A DNA stretch of 64,000 bases from Rhizophlyctis rosea (GCA_027596075.1 JADGJC010000142.1:18479-82478); one strand, 5' to 3'. Numbered from the stretch's first letter, positions 42,524 through 58,000 are shown. The notes: generated from the sequence alone by a model not told the origin. Numbers and translations are program-made.

Positions 42524-45508
42524 TTGGGGGTGGTTTTAGTTGCCAGAGGGGGGGTTGTATAATATGATGATACCTGTTGCGGATGGAGATAAGGCGTTTG
42601 TGAGTGAGTGTGGGGTTGTGACTTTTTAGGGGTTGTTGAAGGCCGAGTTTTTTGGGGGTTTGTTGGGGGTCGGTGGTGGGAGTGTGGTTTTGCGTAAAAA
42701 AGGAAACGACAAAACCAAAACACCAGTTCTATTGGGTTGCCATCAAGAGTCGGTCAGAACGACCGTGCTGCTTGAATGAAGTTTTGCCGTATTTAGGGCT
42801 ACATCGTGTCGCGCCGGCAACGAAGCAGCAAGGGCCGTATGGTGGGGTTGTTGATGTTGATTACGAGAACAAGCAGCGCGGGGTCTTAACCATTCTAAGC
42901 ACGCACAACATTTTGTTGGTGGCTATTGCTACAGGTATTTGCCTTCATCGATCAAGCTTACATTACTACAATCACCACCATGCACCCTCACACCGGGATC
43001 CCTGAATCTTACCCAATCGCCATCTTTTATTTTCACACCAGTCACAATGTGCCATCTGGAATGTTGCGTCACACATTCACCCTACCTACAGCTGTTATCG
43101 GTCTGGGATGTGGAGTTGGGTAATATGTTATGACTTTACAGAAAGTACTTTTCAGCAAGGGTTGATCACTGTGTTGCTGAGGGACGGAGTTTGGTGATGT
43201 TGGATGATAAGGTACACACTTCAGGGACTTATCGGCATGTGCATACCGAGTGAATAGGACTATCAGTATTTTGCAACCATTGGCAGCATCGTGTATGAAT
43301 GTAAGGGTCCTGATGCTGCAGCTTTGATCAAGTTATTCTATGTTAGGCGGCATTGAGGACGCAGTCCGAGTGTTCTTGGCGAACTCACACTTTTGTAGAA
43401 CTCACACTTTTGTAGCGCAAGGACTAGTAGGGTGATGACTGCGTTGTTGAGGGAGGGAGTTTGGGTGGGCGCCCTGCACGTTTAGGGAAGCATGCGTTAG
43501 TAGGGCATTGAGGCCATTTTCTTTCGAATGGCGTTGGCACTTACCCACCTTCACCGTTTTTCAGAACCGTCTTGCGGCGGTGATGGTGTTGGTGGACGCA
43601 CCGCTGGACAAAACGATGGCGAGATTGTACAAGCTACTGGCGGTGGCTTGTTTGGTGTCATCCGTGACGTCAGAGGACGTAATGAGGGAGCTGATGGCCA
43701 ACGTCTTGGATGAAGCAGAGTCAGTGGTTTTGGTGGTGGCATTTACACTGCCCAACGCAGCTGTAATGACCCGGGCAACGGCAGCTGTCTCGGGGTCATC
43801 ACTCAACCCTGCAAGTTTGGAAGTAGGGAGGCCTAAAAGGTTGCACCACCGTCACCAGATCCAGCAAACAGGATGCTAGAGGACGTGGGGCCGGTGGTGC
43901 TAGTGTTGAGGGTCATGACGTTTACAATTGTTGCTTCCGCTCCAATGATAAGAGATCTCAAATAGAAAGGTCGGCTGCTCTAAGCTCATCCTCCAACTTC
44001 AACCCATTGCTCCCCCGCACTTCCACTCGAACGCGATACCATATTCAAACGATCTTGAACTTCTCCTGAAATCGGCACCAAACAGCATCTTATCAGCCGG
44101 ACTGGAGCCGCCGATGAGGCTTCTAATGTATGAAAATTAGAAAGCACCTGGCGGAAATTTCTCCGTGACCAAAGTTTGCCGTGGAAGCGCCTGAAGCACA
44201 GACAATGGTAAGAACCATCGTGCGCTCTCGTACGGTTGACATAGGTATGTTGAGCAGATGATTCAGTAGAGCCCTCGCTGGAATGATCTGTCGGCGTGAA
44301 GTCGACTGCTGGATTATACGGCGACTGTCGACTGGGCTAAGCAACCAATGAGCGCTACACCGTCACGTCATTATAATCATTCAACTGTTGGTTTTCGAAA
44401 ATGATAAACTTCAGCATCTGGTTCGGCGGCTTTGCGCGGAGTGCGCCAGCGTGGATATGCAACGATACAATCCGAGTACGCCGTAGGGTAAGCATCATAG
44501 TTCCCTTCAGTCCCATAATTTTATTGGTCGTACTCGCCTAATAAATCTTCATGCGCCACAGGCTCTTATAGTGCGCCTAACGGGATGTGCATCTGAAGTA
44601 GGGCGCAACGATAATCTATTTGTGGAACTATCAAAACTGTGGACACTCTTTCCGCACGTCAGCAGGGAAGGTCCAATCGGCCATCTGGTTGAAGTGATAG
44701 AAAGTCTTGCTGATGTAGTCCTGCGTGTGTGCGGAGCGTCCTCTCAGTACTTGACGACCTGCGCATCCAGTCAATATTGCTCCCAGAATTGCAGCAACGA
44801 CTGCATGTAGCACCGAGTGTCAAGTTGGCTATGGCGGTTTGCGTCGGTTGTTGACTGCCGGCCTCCCAAACGTCAATGTAATCCATCGCACAATATAATA
44901 CAAACCGCCCGCTCAAAAACCCTCATCGTCTCCTGTTCCGACAAGCACAAGCAAAACATTTCGGCAGTTTGCGGCGGAACAGGATTTTGGGACCCGTTGA
45001 ACATCTTTGAATACGTGCCCGGAACAACTTGAGGTATTCAGTGGGGACATCAGGGCGCGACAAACACGAAAGCTTCAGCACACAACCACTGCTCAATATA
45101 CCATTGCCAAGGTCATATCTCAACCGTGATGTCGAAAGCGACGGGTGGCGACAAGACTCTCAGCAGCGGCTCATCATTCCACGTTGACGCAACTTCCCCA
45201 ACCCATCTTATTGCAGGGAACTTGAGCGCTCTGCGACATAAGATACGCATCCTCCGCACACATTAGCAGACCCAAGGAAATCAATTATCACAAGACACGA
45301 ACACCAACAAGAAGTTGCAACGAAAACATGATGTATTTCAACATTTTTGCTGAACAAGACGAGACCCTACAACTCCTTGCTCAAGACCAACAACCACGCA
45401 CACAAGCACAAGCACCAACACAAAATTACAATGAAAACATAAGATATATTTCAACCCCTTCCTACACAAGACGAGACCCTAGAGCTACCCGTCTACCCTA
45501 AAGCCCCT
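42524..45508. other. gene-poor region of about 3 kb
   Basis: No intact gene is supported. A decayed fragment at 43561-43926 is listed separately. ORFs near 44571-44916 on both strands lack motifs. The region has many short near-repeats of phrases such as 'aactcacacttttgtag' near 43380-43415, consistent with old duplication and decay. Confidence 0.45.
43561..43926 (-). pseudogene. fragment of a Ser/Thr-rich, possibly extracellular protein
   Basis: The minus strand encodes TLNTSTTGPTSSSILFAGSG, then after a one-base shift at a TTTT run LGLPTSKLAGLSDDPETAAV, and then SSLITSSDVTDDTKQATASS with SLYNLAIVLSSG. The style resembles linker regions of large fungal surface or polycystin/REJ-like proteins. 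No start, no full domain and one frame break: a remnant. Family assignment is only by look. Confidence 0.4.
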
Positions 45509-46962
45509 CTACCACTTGCCCTTCCCCTTGCCGAAACCACCCTTGCCAAAACCAAAGCCAGTATCAGCAAAGTTGTTGTTGCCGCCCTTCTTGGTCCCAA
45601 GGTTGTTATTGTTAGCCGCCTTGTTGTTCCAGGTGTTGGCGCCGTTCTTGGTGTTCTTGTTGGATTTGTTGAGCTGGTTGTTGGCGAAGTTTTTGGCGGT
45701 GTTTGTGTTGGCCTGTGGAGGAAGGGTTGTGTTAGAGGGGCCGGGGAGGCGGAGGGGGGTTCGGAGGGGAGAAGGGGAGAGAGACATACCTTGGTGTTCT
45801 TGGCGTTCAGCGTGTTGGCGTTCGTGGCCTGAAGTGAAAAAGATGGGATGAGAACGTGGCAATTCATGGTCTGAATGGAAAATGCATCATACCGAGTTGG
45901 CGTTCTTTGCATTGGCGCCCTTGAAGTTGTTGCCGTTTTTCTGATTGGCGAAGTTGTTGTTGTTGTTGGCGAACTTCTTGCCCCCAGCAACTTCGACCTC
46001 GTCATCCTCTTCGTCACCATCAATGTCGGCGACCTCGACCTCCTCGTCCTCATCATCGCCATCAACATCAGCAACCTCGACATCATCCTCATCCTGAAGG
46101 TCACGCTTCCACTTGCCCTTGCCCTTACCGAAGCCGCCCTTGAAGCCGCCGAAGCCGGTGTTGGCCAAGTTGTTGTTGTTGCCGCCCTTCTGAATGATGT
46201 GAAGTATGTTAGCATGTTGTTCAGTGTGAATGCGACGGTGAACGAACCTTGGCAGCGTTGTTGTTGTTCGCGGCCTTGGTGTTGAACCCGTTGACGCCGT
46301 TCTTCGTGTTCTTGTTCGACTTGTTGAGTTGGTTGTTCTTTTGTCGGGAGGGAAGGTATGCATCAGAAGAAGTTGACAGATAGGTGAGTCAAAAGGAACG
46401 CGTGAAGGACGCAATACATACGGCGAAGTTCTTGTTGGTCGCCGTGTTGGCCTTGGTGTTCTTCGCGTTGAGGGTGTTGGCGTTGGTGGCCGAGTTCTTG
46501 TTGACCGCATTGGCGCCCTTGACGCCGTTGTTGCCCTAATCACATGAAAGTCCAAGGTCAAAACCGTGCAAGGTTTCCCTCAAGGTTTCCATCAAGTCCA
46601 AAGAGCTCCAGATGCCCAAACACCTTCAAGAGGAAAAGCACACCCCTCACCTTCTTCAATGCATGGTGGTTGTTGTTGTTGGCAAACTTCTTACCACCAG
46701 CCACCTCAACGTCATCATCCTCATCAGCAACCTCAACCTCATCCTCCTCATCATCGCCCTCCTCACGCTTCCAGATGCCCTTCTTGCCGAAGCCGCCCTT
46801 CTTACCACCAAAGCCTCCCTTCTTGCCGAGGCCGCCAAAACCAAAACCCTTGCCCTTGCCTTTGCCGAAACCGACGGCGTGATCGCCAAAGCCACCGGGA
46901 GGGATGGCAGCGACGAGAGTGGCGGAGGTGAGAGCGATGGCGAGGAGGAATGTGGCCTTCAT
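45509..46962 (-). CDS. secreted Asn/Gly/Lys-rich repeat protein with dibasic processing sites
   Basis: Six exons (46962-46651, 46535-46422, 46337-46248, 46189-45893, 45828-45790, 45712-45509) give 351 aa, all introns in phase 0. The signal peptide is MKATFLLAIALTSATLVAA. The mature protein has two homologous halves. Each half runs: GGKKFANNNN, ANTLNAKNTK, KNFANNQLNKSNKNTKNG, KGGNN, GFGKGKGKW. The first half ends in KWKR and is followed by a very acidic segment (DEDDVEVADVDGDDEDEE). A similar KR occurs at IWKREE near residue 64. KR is the Kex2 site, so the precursor could be cut into basic GKGKGKW-ending and acidic peptides. No homologous family is known to me; the biological role is open. Confidence 0.8.
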
Positions 46963-49570
46963 TGTTGTTGTTGGGGGTTGGTGGTGAAAGTGTGAAGTTG
47001 GTGTTGCTGGTGGAAGTGTGGATGAGATGTTGAGACCGATGGATGTCGGATGATGATTTTTGGGAGGAGTGTGTGGATGCGTCAGCTTTTTATAGATTTT
47101 GAGCTCTCTTGAAGAGCATAGCGCTATGCTAATCTCTAATCTTACAAAGTCTCCAAAAACATCCTCAAAAACGCAAGTCCGCGCACCCCCGCCATCACAG
47201 AAGAGAATGTTCCGCAATTCAAAACACCTCCAGGTCCCGAAGCACCCGAACTTCTTGCAGGAATGTTCCAATATTCCCCATTAAGGATTGAAACAGATTG
47301 GAAAGCAAGGTAACCTATATGCAGACGCCTTTCGTTTTGTTTTCCGCATGATGAGTTCCCTTCGTCGTCTGCCGTGGACTTCGGATCGTCATCGTTTTGA
47401 TGTTTTAGTACGTCGTTCAGGAGTTTACAGACGGTTTTCAATCTCTTTGCACAAGCTAGCTGATGGCACATGCGCCGTCGGGTCTCACCGATCCTCCTCC
47501 AGATTCGAAAACCTATGAGAACGCGCTTCAGTTTCATTTTCCTCTTCTTGAATCCAATTCAACCAAGTCCTGCAACAACGGTCGAAGGACATGCCCCGAA
47601 CCTATGCATCAAGATCTCATTTCTAAAATCTGTAATTGATATGTTTCTCCGCTGTTTCGCATATCACGCATCTTTTTGAGAAGCAAAAGAGTGATGCGGG
47701 AGTCGATTGCCACAATGCTCAATCGCATTGGGTCATTGAGCCAAGCATTGTCGCAAGCACGATTTACTGATCCGTTCGATACTGGATTGCAACCACTCTG
47801 TACAGGTAGCGATTGGAAAAGCACTCGCCCCACGGAGTGGTATGTGCACTTTTGCAGTCTTTCAGCGAGCACGTACTAAATGACGAAGCAAATTTCAGAG
47901 TTTTGATGCATACAATGGTGAAGCACCTTGGCAAGCCTTTCATTTGAGCATATAACCGTTATAGTAGAAAATTACTGTGGGACAAGTAATGCTGGACCGA
48001 AAAATACAAAAGGTTCTTGGAGTGGTCCTTCAAGAGCGAAAGTGAAATGGGTGGGGCTCACGTAATCAATGGGGAGGTGGCTGGTCCACGTCCTTTTCGA
48101 AGATCGGTTATTCACCTTGACACATCCATTGAGTCACTTTGACCTTATGTGGTTAAGTAATTAAACCAAATTTAATTATATAAAAAAAAAATCTGAGGCA
48201 CAGCGATGAGCTTAGCAAATTATGCGCGATACTAATACGTGATTTCATACGTCCCAATATGGATGTGCTTTGTGTCTCGAAAGGCACAGTCATAAAAATG
48301 TGTCCGAAATTATGCTTTGGGTCGATTGACAATCTGTCCGAATCAGTTGTGATTGGGGTCTATCCATGACGTGACGTGACGCGCCAAGTTTTTTTTCAGG
48401 GTCGATCCCCAGCCCACCCCGCATCTTCAATCCACCCATCCCAAACTCTATAAAAGAACCACCAGCCCTACACTTCTTAGCTTGCTCTTCAGTTAGTTTG
48501 TGTGCGTTTGTGTTTTGGGTCGTAGTGGCGGTCGCTCTGCCTGTGCCAAAGACGTTGACGTGCCTTCGGGGGCTCTCACAGGATTGACTCAATGATCTGA
48601 ATTTCGGTTCAGTAGAGAATCTCTTGTGATCTGCTGGTCAACGTGTATGAGGTGCAGGGGGGGGTCAGGCGGGTCCATGAAACCAAAAGGACGGGCATTT
48701 GCTCGGCGGGCGCATGCTTCTGACCTGTGTGTTCTAATGCCACCATGTGTTTGCAATTGCGACATGTGCCTGTCCCAAGTCAGGAAGCAAAGGCAGAGGG
48801 GAACGCTTCTATAGACATAACTATCGTTGTATCATGATTGTAAATATATATGTGATCTAAAGCTTCTCAAAGCATTTTGGCGAGTTGGAATTCTGTGTCC
48901 TAACAATGTGCAATGAGCTGGTGGCCACTACGGACTATCCTGACCACTGGAGATTGACTGGTTTGAAGGAAGGCATCGACTTCACTGTGTTGAAGAGTTC
49001 ACCGAGTTCACGCTCCGTTGCTCAAGGTTGCGCGCAAGTTGGTCAAAGGGAGAGTGATCAGTTTCGTCAATAACCAAGGAACAGAGAAATGGGGATATCC
49101 AAAGTTATTTAACACAACTGAGGTTTCCAATACTATCAACATGCTCACGGCTAACCCCGACAAACTATCGTTGTAAACCTATGACACTCTCTGTGTGCCT
49201 GGTCGGTGATGGTTCAAGGGTTATGGATGTCGTTGCCAATGGTGTGAGTATGGTGGATGCTTGAAAGCCAAGTGCTAGCCGCAATAGCTGACTGAGAGCA
49301 AAGTGCAAGTCCCCAGCTCCGAGTTCTAACCCAACGCAAAGTTCCACCCAAGAGGTAATTGAAGCAAGGGGGTCGAAATGCACTTCACACAGTTAGACCG
49401 GGATGCAACCTGTCCGCCTGCACACCTTTTGCATCATTTTGCAGATAACGTCTACTCCCCGTCGAAGGTACACAGCTGCAGCATAACCCAATGCTGCCAT
49501 CTGAATTTCATATATAGGATCTTTACATAACTACACAGAGACTGCTATTGAAATCTATATATACGGCGTA
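46963..49570. other. gene-poor region
   Basis: Promoter of the secreted protein, then about 2.3 kb without a supported gene. Short ORFs on both strands (e.g. 47872-47609 minus) have no motif. A weak candidate at 48290-48592 is listed separately. Confidence 0.45.
48290..48592 (-). CDS. possible small protein or exon
   Basis: A 100-codon minus-strand frame contains HKLTEEQAKKCRAGGSF and GMGGLKMRGGLGIDPEKK, which look protein-like and charged. No family is recognised. It could be one exon of a larger or decayed gene. Confidence 0.25.
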   Translation of the reverse strand: MSQSCESPRRHVNVFGTGRATATTTQNTNAHKLTEEQAKKCRAGGSFIEFGMGGLKMRGGLGIDPEKKLGASRHVMDRPQSQLIRTDCQSTQSIISDTFL

Positions 49571-49905
49571 TTACTGCACGGATTGAACGGCCGCTGCGAG
49601 GGTTATTTCCATGCACGAACTATCTCTCCATAGATTGTGCAGGTTATTGCCGAACTCGACCTTGCTCGTCCCAATATGTCGAAATACACCCTCCTCGCTG
49701 TCGCGTCCTATTATGAAGCCGTCATCCACGGCGAGTACGGATACTATGATACGAAAATGCTGATGTGGGCGTAGCTGATTTCGAGGGTGCGGTCGTTGAT
49801 GATGAGTGAACGCGGTTGAAGGAGGTTGTAGATAAGGGTGAGGAACCGTTTTGTGGCATTTTAGTCGTAAAATTCGAGAAATCCGAATCCGCAAGACATG
49901 TGCGT
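49571..49905 (-). pseudogene. RRM protein fragment (RBM-like), decayed
   Basis: On the minus strand a frame reads SCGFGFLEFYD, TAA, NATKRFLTLIYNLLQPRS, LIINDRTLEISYAH. GFGFLEF is an RNP1 motif, and the rest fits the second half of an RRM as in RBM5-like proteins. The in-frame stop, missing first half and later frame changes show decay. Confidence 0.55.
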
Positions 49906-50099
49906 CATTCTGTCTTTGACTATCCGCGCGGATCGTAATGGCAAAAGGGCGGCAACGGTGTCATAGAGCGCTGGCTCGCTCGTCAAGGTGTCCAAACCCC
50001 GTACAGGAAGAATGTGGTTCTGTACCTCGCCCACATCGCAGCTGCCGTCCTTTCACGAAAGCTTCGTCCGAAAGAGGTTGTTGCACTTCCACTGCCTCT

Positions 50100-50620
50100 C
50101 CCCACCCTTCCATCCCTCCCATTCCTCGCATGCCGATTAAGCCTCTCAACCCACGCCCCCCAAAGTACCTCCCCTCTCAACACTCTCCTCCAAAACCAAC
50201 TCCCTCAACCTCTCACACCGAACTCGCACCCGCTCCTTCAACTCCTCCCACGTACTCAACGAATTCGGCGGCGGGATCTCCATCACTTCAAGCACGACCA
50301 GTCGGTAATAATATATCGCTGACAGATGTTTACCGATATCTTGCAAAATTCCGCCTCGGATGACGTGGCGGAGGAGAGCGCGTCGGGGAGTGTGAAGGAT
50401 TTAGATGTCAGGGTTGAGGAGCCGATACGGATGTGCGGGAGGTGACAGGTCCCACGACCGGGAAGGAAGAGACCTACGGGGCGCCATTTTCCTGTACGAT
50501 ATTTGCCACCTCCGCCGGATTCGGCAGAGCACGTATTTTGTGCGGCAGGATTGGCAGACGAATTCGACGCCGAAATCGGGCTCGGCGGTGCCGGTACGTC
50601 GGTGTTCATCCGAATACTGT
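50100..50620 (-). pseudogene. fragment with paired Cys and GGKYRTGKWRP motif
   Basis: Frames on the minus strand read EPDFGVEFVCQSCRTKYVLC, then after a shift GGGGKYRTGKWRPVGLFLPG and GTCHLPHIRIG, later LEVMEIPPPNSLSTWEELKE. The CxxC...C pattern followed by RTGKWRP looks like a conserved zinc-binding region of some fungal nuclear proteins, but I cannot name the family. Frame changes show decay. It joins the DBP5 fragment without a gap. Confidence 0.45.
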
Positions 50621-51601
50621 GATCCCCCAATCCCACTTGATCCAGCATGTTGTCGGCTTCGTCCAAAACGAAGATACGGACGTTGTTAACCGGCAATTGG
50701 TTCCTCCGGATCAACTCCATGACCGTCCCATTGTTCCCATCACCACATGCCCCTTCACCTTCTCCCCCCGCCCAAGAGATTCCTTGATAAAAAATTGCGT
50801 AGTGACCGACGTGTACCTTTCCCATCTCCTTCACGACATCCATGATCTGCCGTGCCAGTTCACGGGCTAGGGCCACGCAGAGGGATTGTGGTGCGTCGGA
50901 GTTGAAGTTGATGTGGTGAGAACGAACGCGGCGGTCTTGCCGGTACCTGATTGGGATTGGCCGACATGTTTTTTGGTGGGTTGGACACAAGTAAGGGTAG
51001 GGCTCCTGCATCTCTGAAGGACGCTGAAGCTCCACTCCGTATATCCCCCTCAGCAGGTCTGGGTGGAGACCGAGTCTTCGAACGTTGAGGTGCGGGAGGA
51101 GAGGTATGTTTGACTGGAATCAGCCGCAAAATCGGCTGGTTTGACTTCGACAGCATCTCCAGTGCCCGGAATCAGATCGGGCCCTTTTGGCTTTGGTGCT
51201 GGTTGCGGCGCCTCTATTTCGTCGTCGTTCTAGGAGGTGGTAAGGTCATCAACCTTCTTGGTCACTTCGTCCACTCCGTCTGCGCCGGGTCAATAAGTCT
51301 GGATGAAAGATCAAAAATTCAAAAGACACATACCCCTAGGCATCTTTTGGCTCCCTTGCTTCGCGGTGGGTGCGGTCCTCCCTCCTCAGGTGTTGGATGA
51401 ATTGCCACCGTTGCAAGGACCTCCTGAAGCCGGTGCGGGCCAACTTCCCCATCCGTTTGCGACTGCCGGGTTGCTGGTGCGGGTTGGACTCATAGGAGAA
51501 GGTACAGGAGGCTTTCCCCAGCCGTCCGTCCCAAATGCGCTCGCTGACGGTTTACCCCAAAACTTCTGATTCTGAAGGCCTTGAAAAATATGTATGAGCA
51601 A
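50621..51601 (-). pseudogene. DBP5/DDX19 DEAD-box helicase, truncated and decayed
   Basis: Reading the minus strand from 51601: a Trp/Gly/Pro-rich start (FWGKPSASAFGTDGWG), stop, VDEVTKKVDDLTTS then TAG, DLIPGTGDAVEVKPADF, LPLLVSNPPKNMSA in place of the Q-motif/Walker A region, GKTAAFVLT in another frame, LARELARQIMDVVKEMGKV (motif Ia area), GTVMELIRRNQLPV, then RIFVLDEADNMLDQVGLGDH (motif II; DNMLDQ-GLGD is DBP5-specific). At least two stops and several frame changes are present, Walker A is disrupted, and the gene is cut off right after motif II. Confidence 0.75.
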
Positions 51602-52146
51602 GCGTTTCGGTATGGCTCAAGCGGACCATTTGCCTTTGCCTATATACGAATTCTATCACGTCAAGCGTTTGGAGCAGAACGCAGGCTTGCCACGCCGGAC
51701 GGTGGAGTTTACCGTTTGTATTTCTCCTGTCTCGTCTCGGCGTATGGTTCCTTGAACCGTCAGACTAAACTGTGGGCTGTGGGCAATACACTGTGAACTG
51801 TGGGAAATCCTCCCCACTGTTCAAGTCGGGGGGTCCGGCTTGGTGCTTCCAATTTGGGGGAACCTCTGTTGGGCAATACCCCCCTACAGTGGTATTGCGC
51901 CACCTTGTTGGTGGCACAGTCACTGTGCGTTTGGTCTCACTTTGTTTATTTGATTTTCGATACCTGAGGTGGACGTAAAGTTGTTAAACACTTTCAACAA
52001 ATACCCAACGACTTTGGATTGCCATGCATAAGTTTCGAAGATCCTGACAACACCGATTCCATGACACCCAGGATATGATGATGCTTGCAATCAAGTATTT
52101 GTTTGTGCATAAAGGAAGTATTACAATCATCGTTCACAACCACCCA
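51602..52146. other. intergenic
   Basis: Between the pseudogene block and the 3' end of the tubulin fusion gene. No supported gene. Confidence 0.5.
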
Positions 52147-55094
<2,948 letters not shown>

Positions 55095-58000
55095 GATGGG
55101 TTTTATGGACCAGACGTGTGTTCTGTGGAGGGAAAAGCAGAAGTCGGTATCATATCAGTATTGAAGGTCGAAAGGTCAATATGGGCGAAGCAGCAACTCC
55201 ATAGCTGTCCAACTTGTCCTTCTCTACGCTGGGCGCCAGCGAGACCATGACAGATACGCAGATAGCGTATGAGGAAAGCTTTGCACCATCGGCTACCCCA
55301 CCAGACGAGTGCCAAAACGCTGGAATACACACGTACCAAAAGACGAAACACGACGTATTCGGAGGGAGTGCTCAGTGACTGGTAGTGTTATGGGGTTCTG
55401 AAGGGGTCTGTTCTTGCAGAGATATGAGTAGGAAGTAAAGTTTTGAACAGGTTTTGGAGAAAATAGATGGAGGGGAAAGAGAGAGTCAAACGAACGATCA
55501 ATATGAAGGATGGCCAGATTGTCGAGTGGGTGGCGCGGCTCCCAAGCCCACCCGCAGCAGGTCATGATATGATGGCTAGAGCATTCAATACTACTTGGTT
55601 GACAAAAGCATGAAACATACTTGCGCAACAATTAGTGGGGCTCGGGCAGTTTTGATGGCGTGGGAAAACATATATATTGGCATCATGGATTATCGGATGC
55701 ATGGTGTGTCCGATGGAGGTCATCTGATCGGCATGCCACGCAGTATACCTATCGTCAGCGTTAGTATCTTGCATTCCTTTGAAGCAATGGGGCAATTGAA
55801 TTGCATACCATAGACATGGAATGACTGACGTCATGGATTGCAGCACCATGCCTCCCCTATAAGATACAGTGTGCTTGCTTCCATTGGTCGAGTGCGGTGT
55901 TGAAACTGCATGGGTACTATCCAGATGGCTGTGCCGCCGCGATCCCATATGGACCCTGAAACGCGTTTTTGGGTCACCGCCCCCACCACAACGTGAATTG
56001 CTCCCTATGCAATCAGATAGGTTTAGAGTGATTTTTTTGGTTGCAAGTGAAAAACCAGACTTTTGAAACGTCCTACCCTATTCAAAAGGGTTCAGAACGT
56101 AATCCTTCACATATATCCAGAACAAGCTCGTGCAATAAGAGTTGAACTCAGATGGACGTTTAGTCGCGTACATTCAAAAAAAAGTTATTTTTCTTATTCG
56201 AGGCGTCGATTGTGTTCAGCAGCTGCCGAATCTTCATGTATATTGGGGTGTTCGAATTCACAAATGAGTTGTATCTTCTGCATGCACTAGATCACCAGAG
56301 CGGAACAGCAATTTTTCAAGATCCGCCACATCAACGGGAGTTTCCACCCCCATTAGTCAATGAGACAGTTCTGACCATAGGCGACGCAAAAATCAGTCCA
56401 GTTGCTAGTGCGCAAGTTTGCAACCAGTACAAGATGTTTTTGGCCTCCTATGACACCGACCGACAAAAATAAACATGACGAACTTCAACATGTTACATTG
56501 CCCGATTCGAGAGCTTCGCATATCACACGCTAGACGCTGCCGGGGCTCATACTACGCTTTGCCTCAGTTGCCTCCCTATGACGTATCGTTGTGACGGAAG
56601 GGCTGGCAATGATGCATGATGAAGATCGCCCTTCAAGAATGAATCTGACATCAGTATCCATTGACTCTGTTTAGTCGTTGTCTACGCGAAGCCGCTTTGC
56701 CATATGCATACGCAACAATGAGATAATATCAATATTCCCAATGATTTGTGACCAAGGGACCCAAATATCATCGTCCATGAAGTTCACTTGAATCTCCTCA
56801 CAAAAGAACAGCTACCTTTTTGTAGTTGCAAGTGTCGGGGCGGACGCCATCAAAACCAGCAGCAGTTCCGTCATAAACTGGCCGAGTCGGTACAGAGTGT
56901 ACAGGTAAGACGATGTGCAGTTGCTTCTTGAATGCTTCGGGTATGCGTCATTTTTGAACACTCTCTGTGGCGGTAAAGAAGCGCCTATTTTGTGAAGACC
57001 TTTGGAGGAATAATCAATCAGGAATTTTGATAAATGCTTATGAAGAAGCAAATAAACAACTTATCTCACCTGGAAATCCCTGGAATGGAACTTGGGGAAG
57101 CCCCAGCTCCATCGGCCCGCCTGGTGGTAGAAGCTGAGATTCGGAATGAGTGAGTGCCTTTGGAACTGGGGTTAGGGTTAGGGTGAGTGAGTGCCTTTGG
57201 AATTATATATCTCAAATTTACCGGAGGAATGTTCTTCAAAGCGGCAGACAGAACAAGAATATCGAAGTTCATACCCTGGAATCGGAGAACCACTGACCTC
57301 ACCTGCCAAGCCTGGCGTCGCAAATTTCAGAAGTCCAGTGGCAATGGCCGTTCCGAGCGGGAGGACCTCTTCGAAGCAGTGTGGGATATATTGGGAACAG
57401 TAGGAATGTTGGGTGGACATGTGATCGGCAAGACCGGCCCCATCCCGGGGTCGGCTGGACCTGCGTCCGACCCCACACACTACTGGCACATAGCAATAAC
57501 CGGCAATGGTAACCATACCCGTAGGGAATAAAAGAACCGTCGACACATTCAACATTCATGTGAAAGTTCTGCCACCGGGAAGGTTGGCGTTGGCCGGGCA
57601 TCAAAATTGGGACAAACAAAGGGGCGCCTGGGATGACGGGAGCCACCCTCAGGAGGTCGATAGGCAATCATGGCCCTAGCGGGCGGTAGTAAAGTGGGTG
57701 TGGCAGTATCAGCATCATTTTCTTGGAAGCAAAACGTGCCATCGGGACCAGCAAGCAAGGTGGCCGGGCAGTAAACTTTCACGACCGCAATCACGCCTCA
57801 GGGATGGTTGCGGTACCCGGCAATTGCGGAAAAGGAAGGGTGTTTGTACGCGGGTGAGGAGATTGTGGTAGGGGATGGGGGAGGAGCTAATGCTGCTGCT
57901 GCCGGCGGTGGATCGGAAAAACCATCAACAGATCAACCTGGACAAGCTCATAAAGAAAATCGACAGAGGGAGTCACAGCCTCCTCATCAGCAGCAACAAC

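Noticed and set aside
55562..55948. Minus-strand ORF upstream of the tubulin fusion
   Set aside because: No start context or family; looks like chance in AT/GC-balanced flank.
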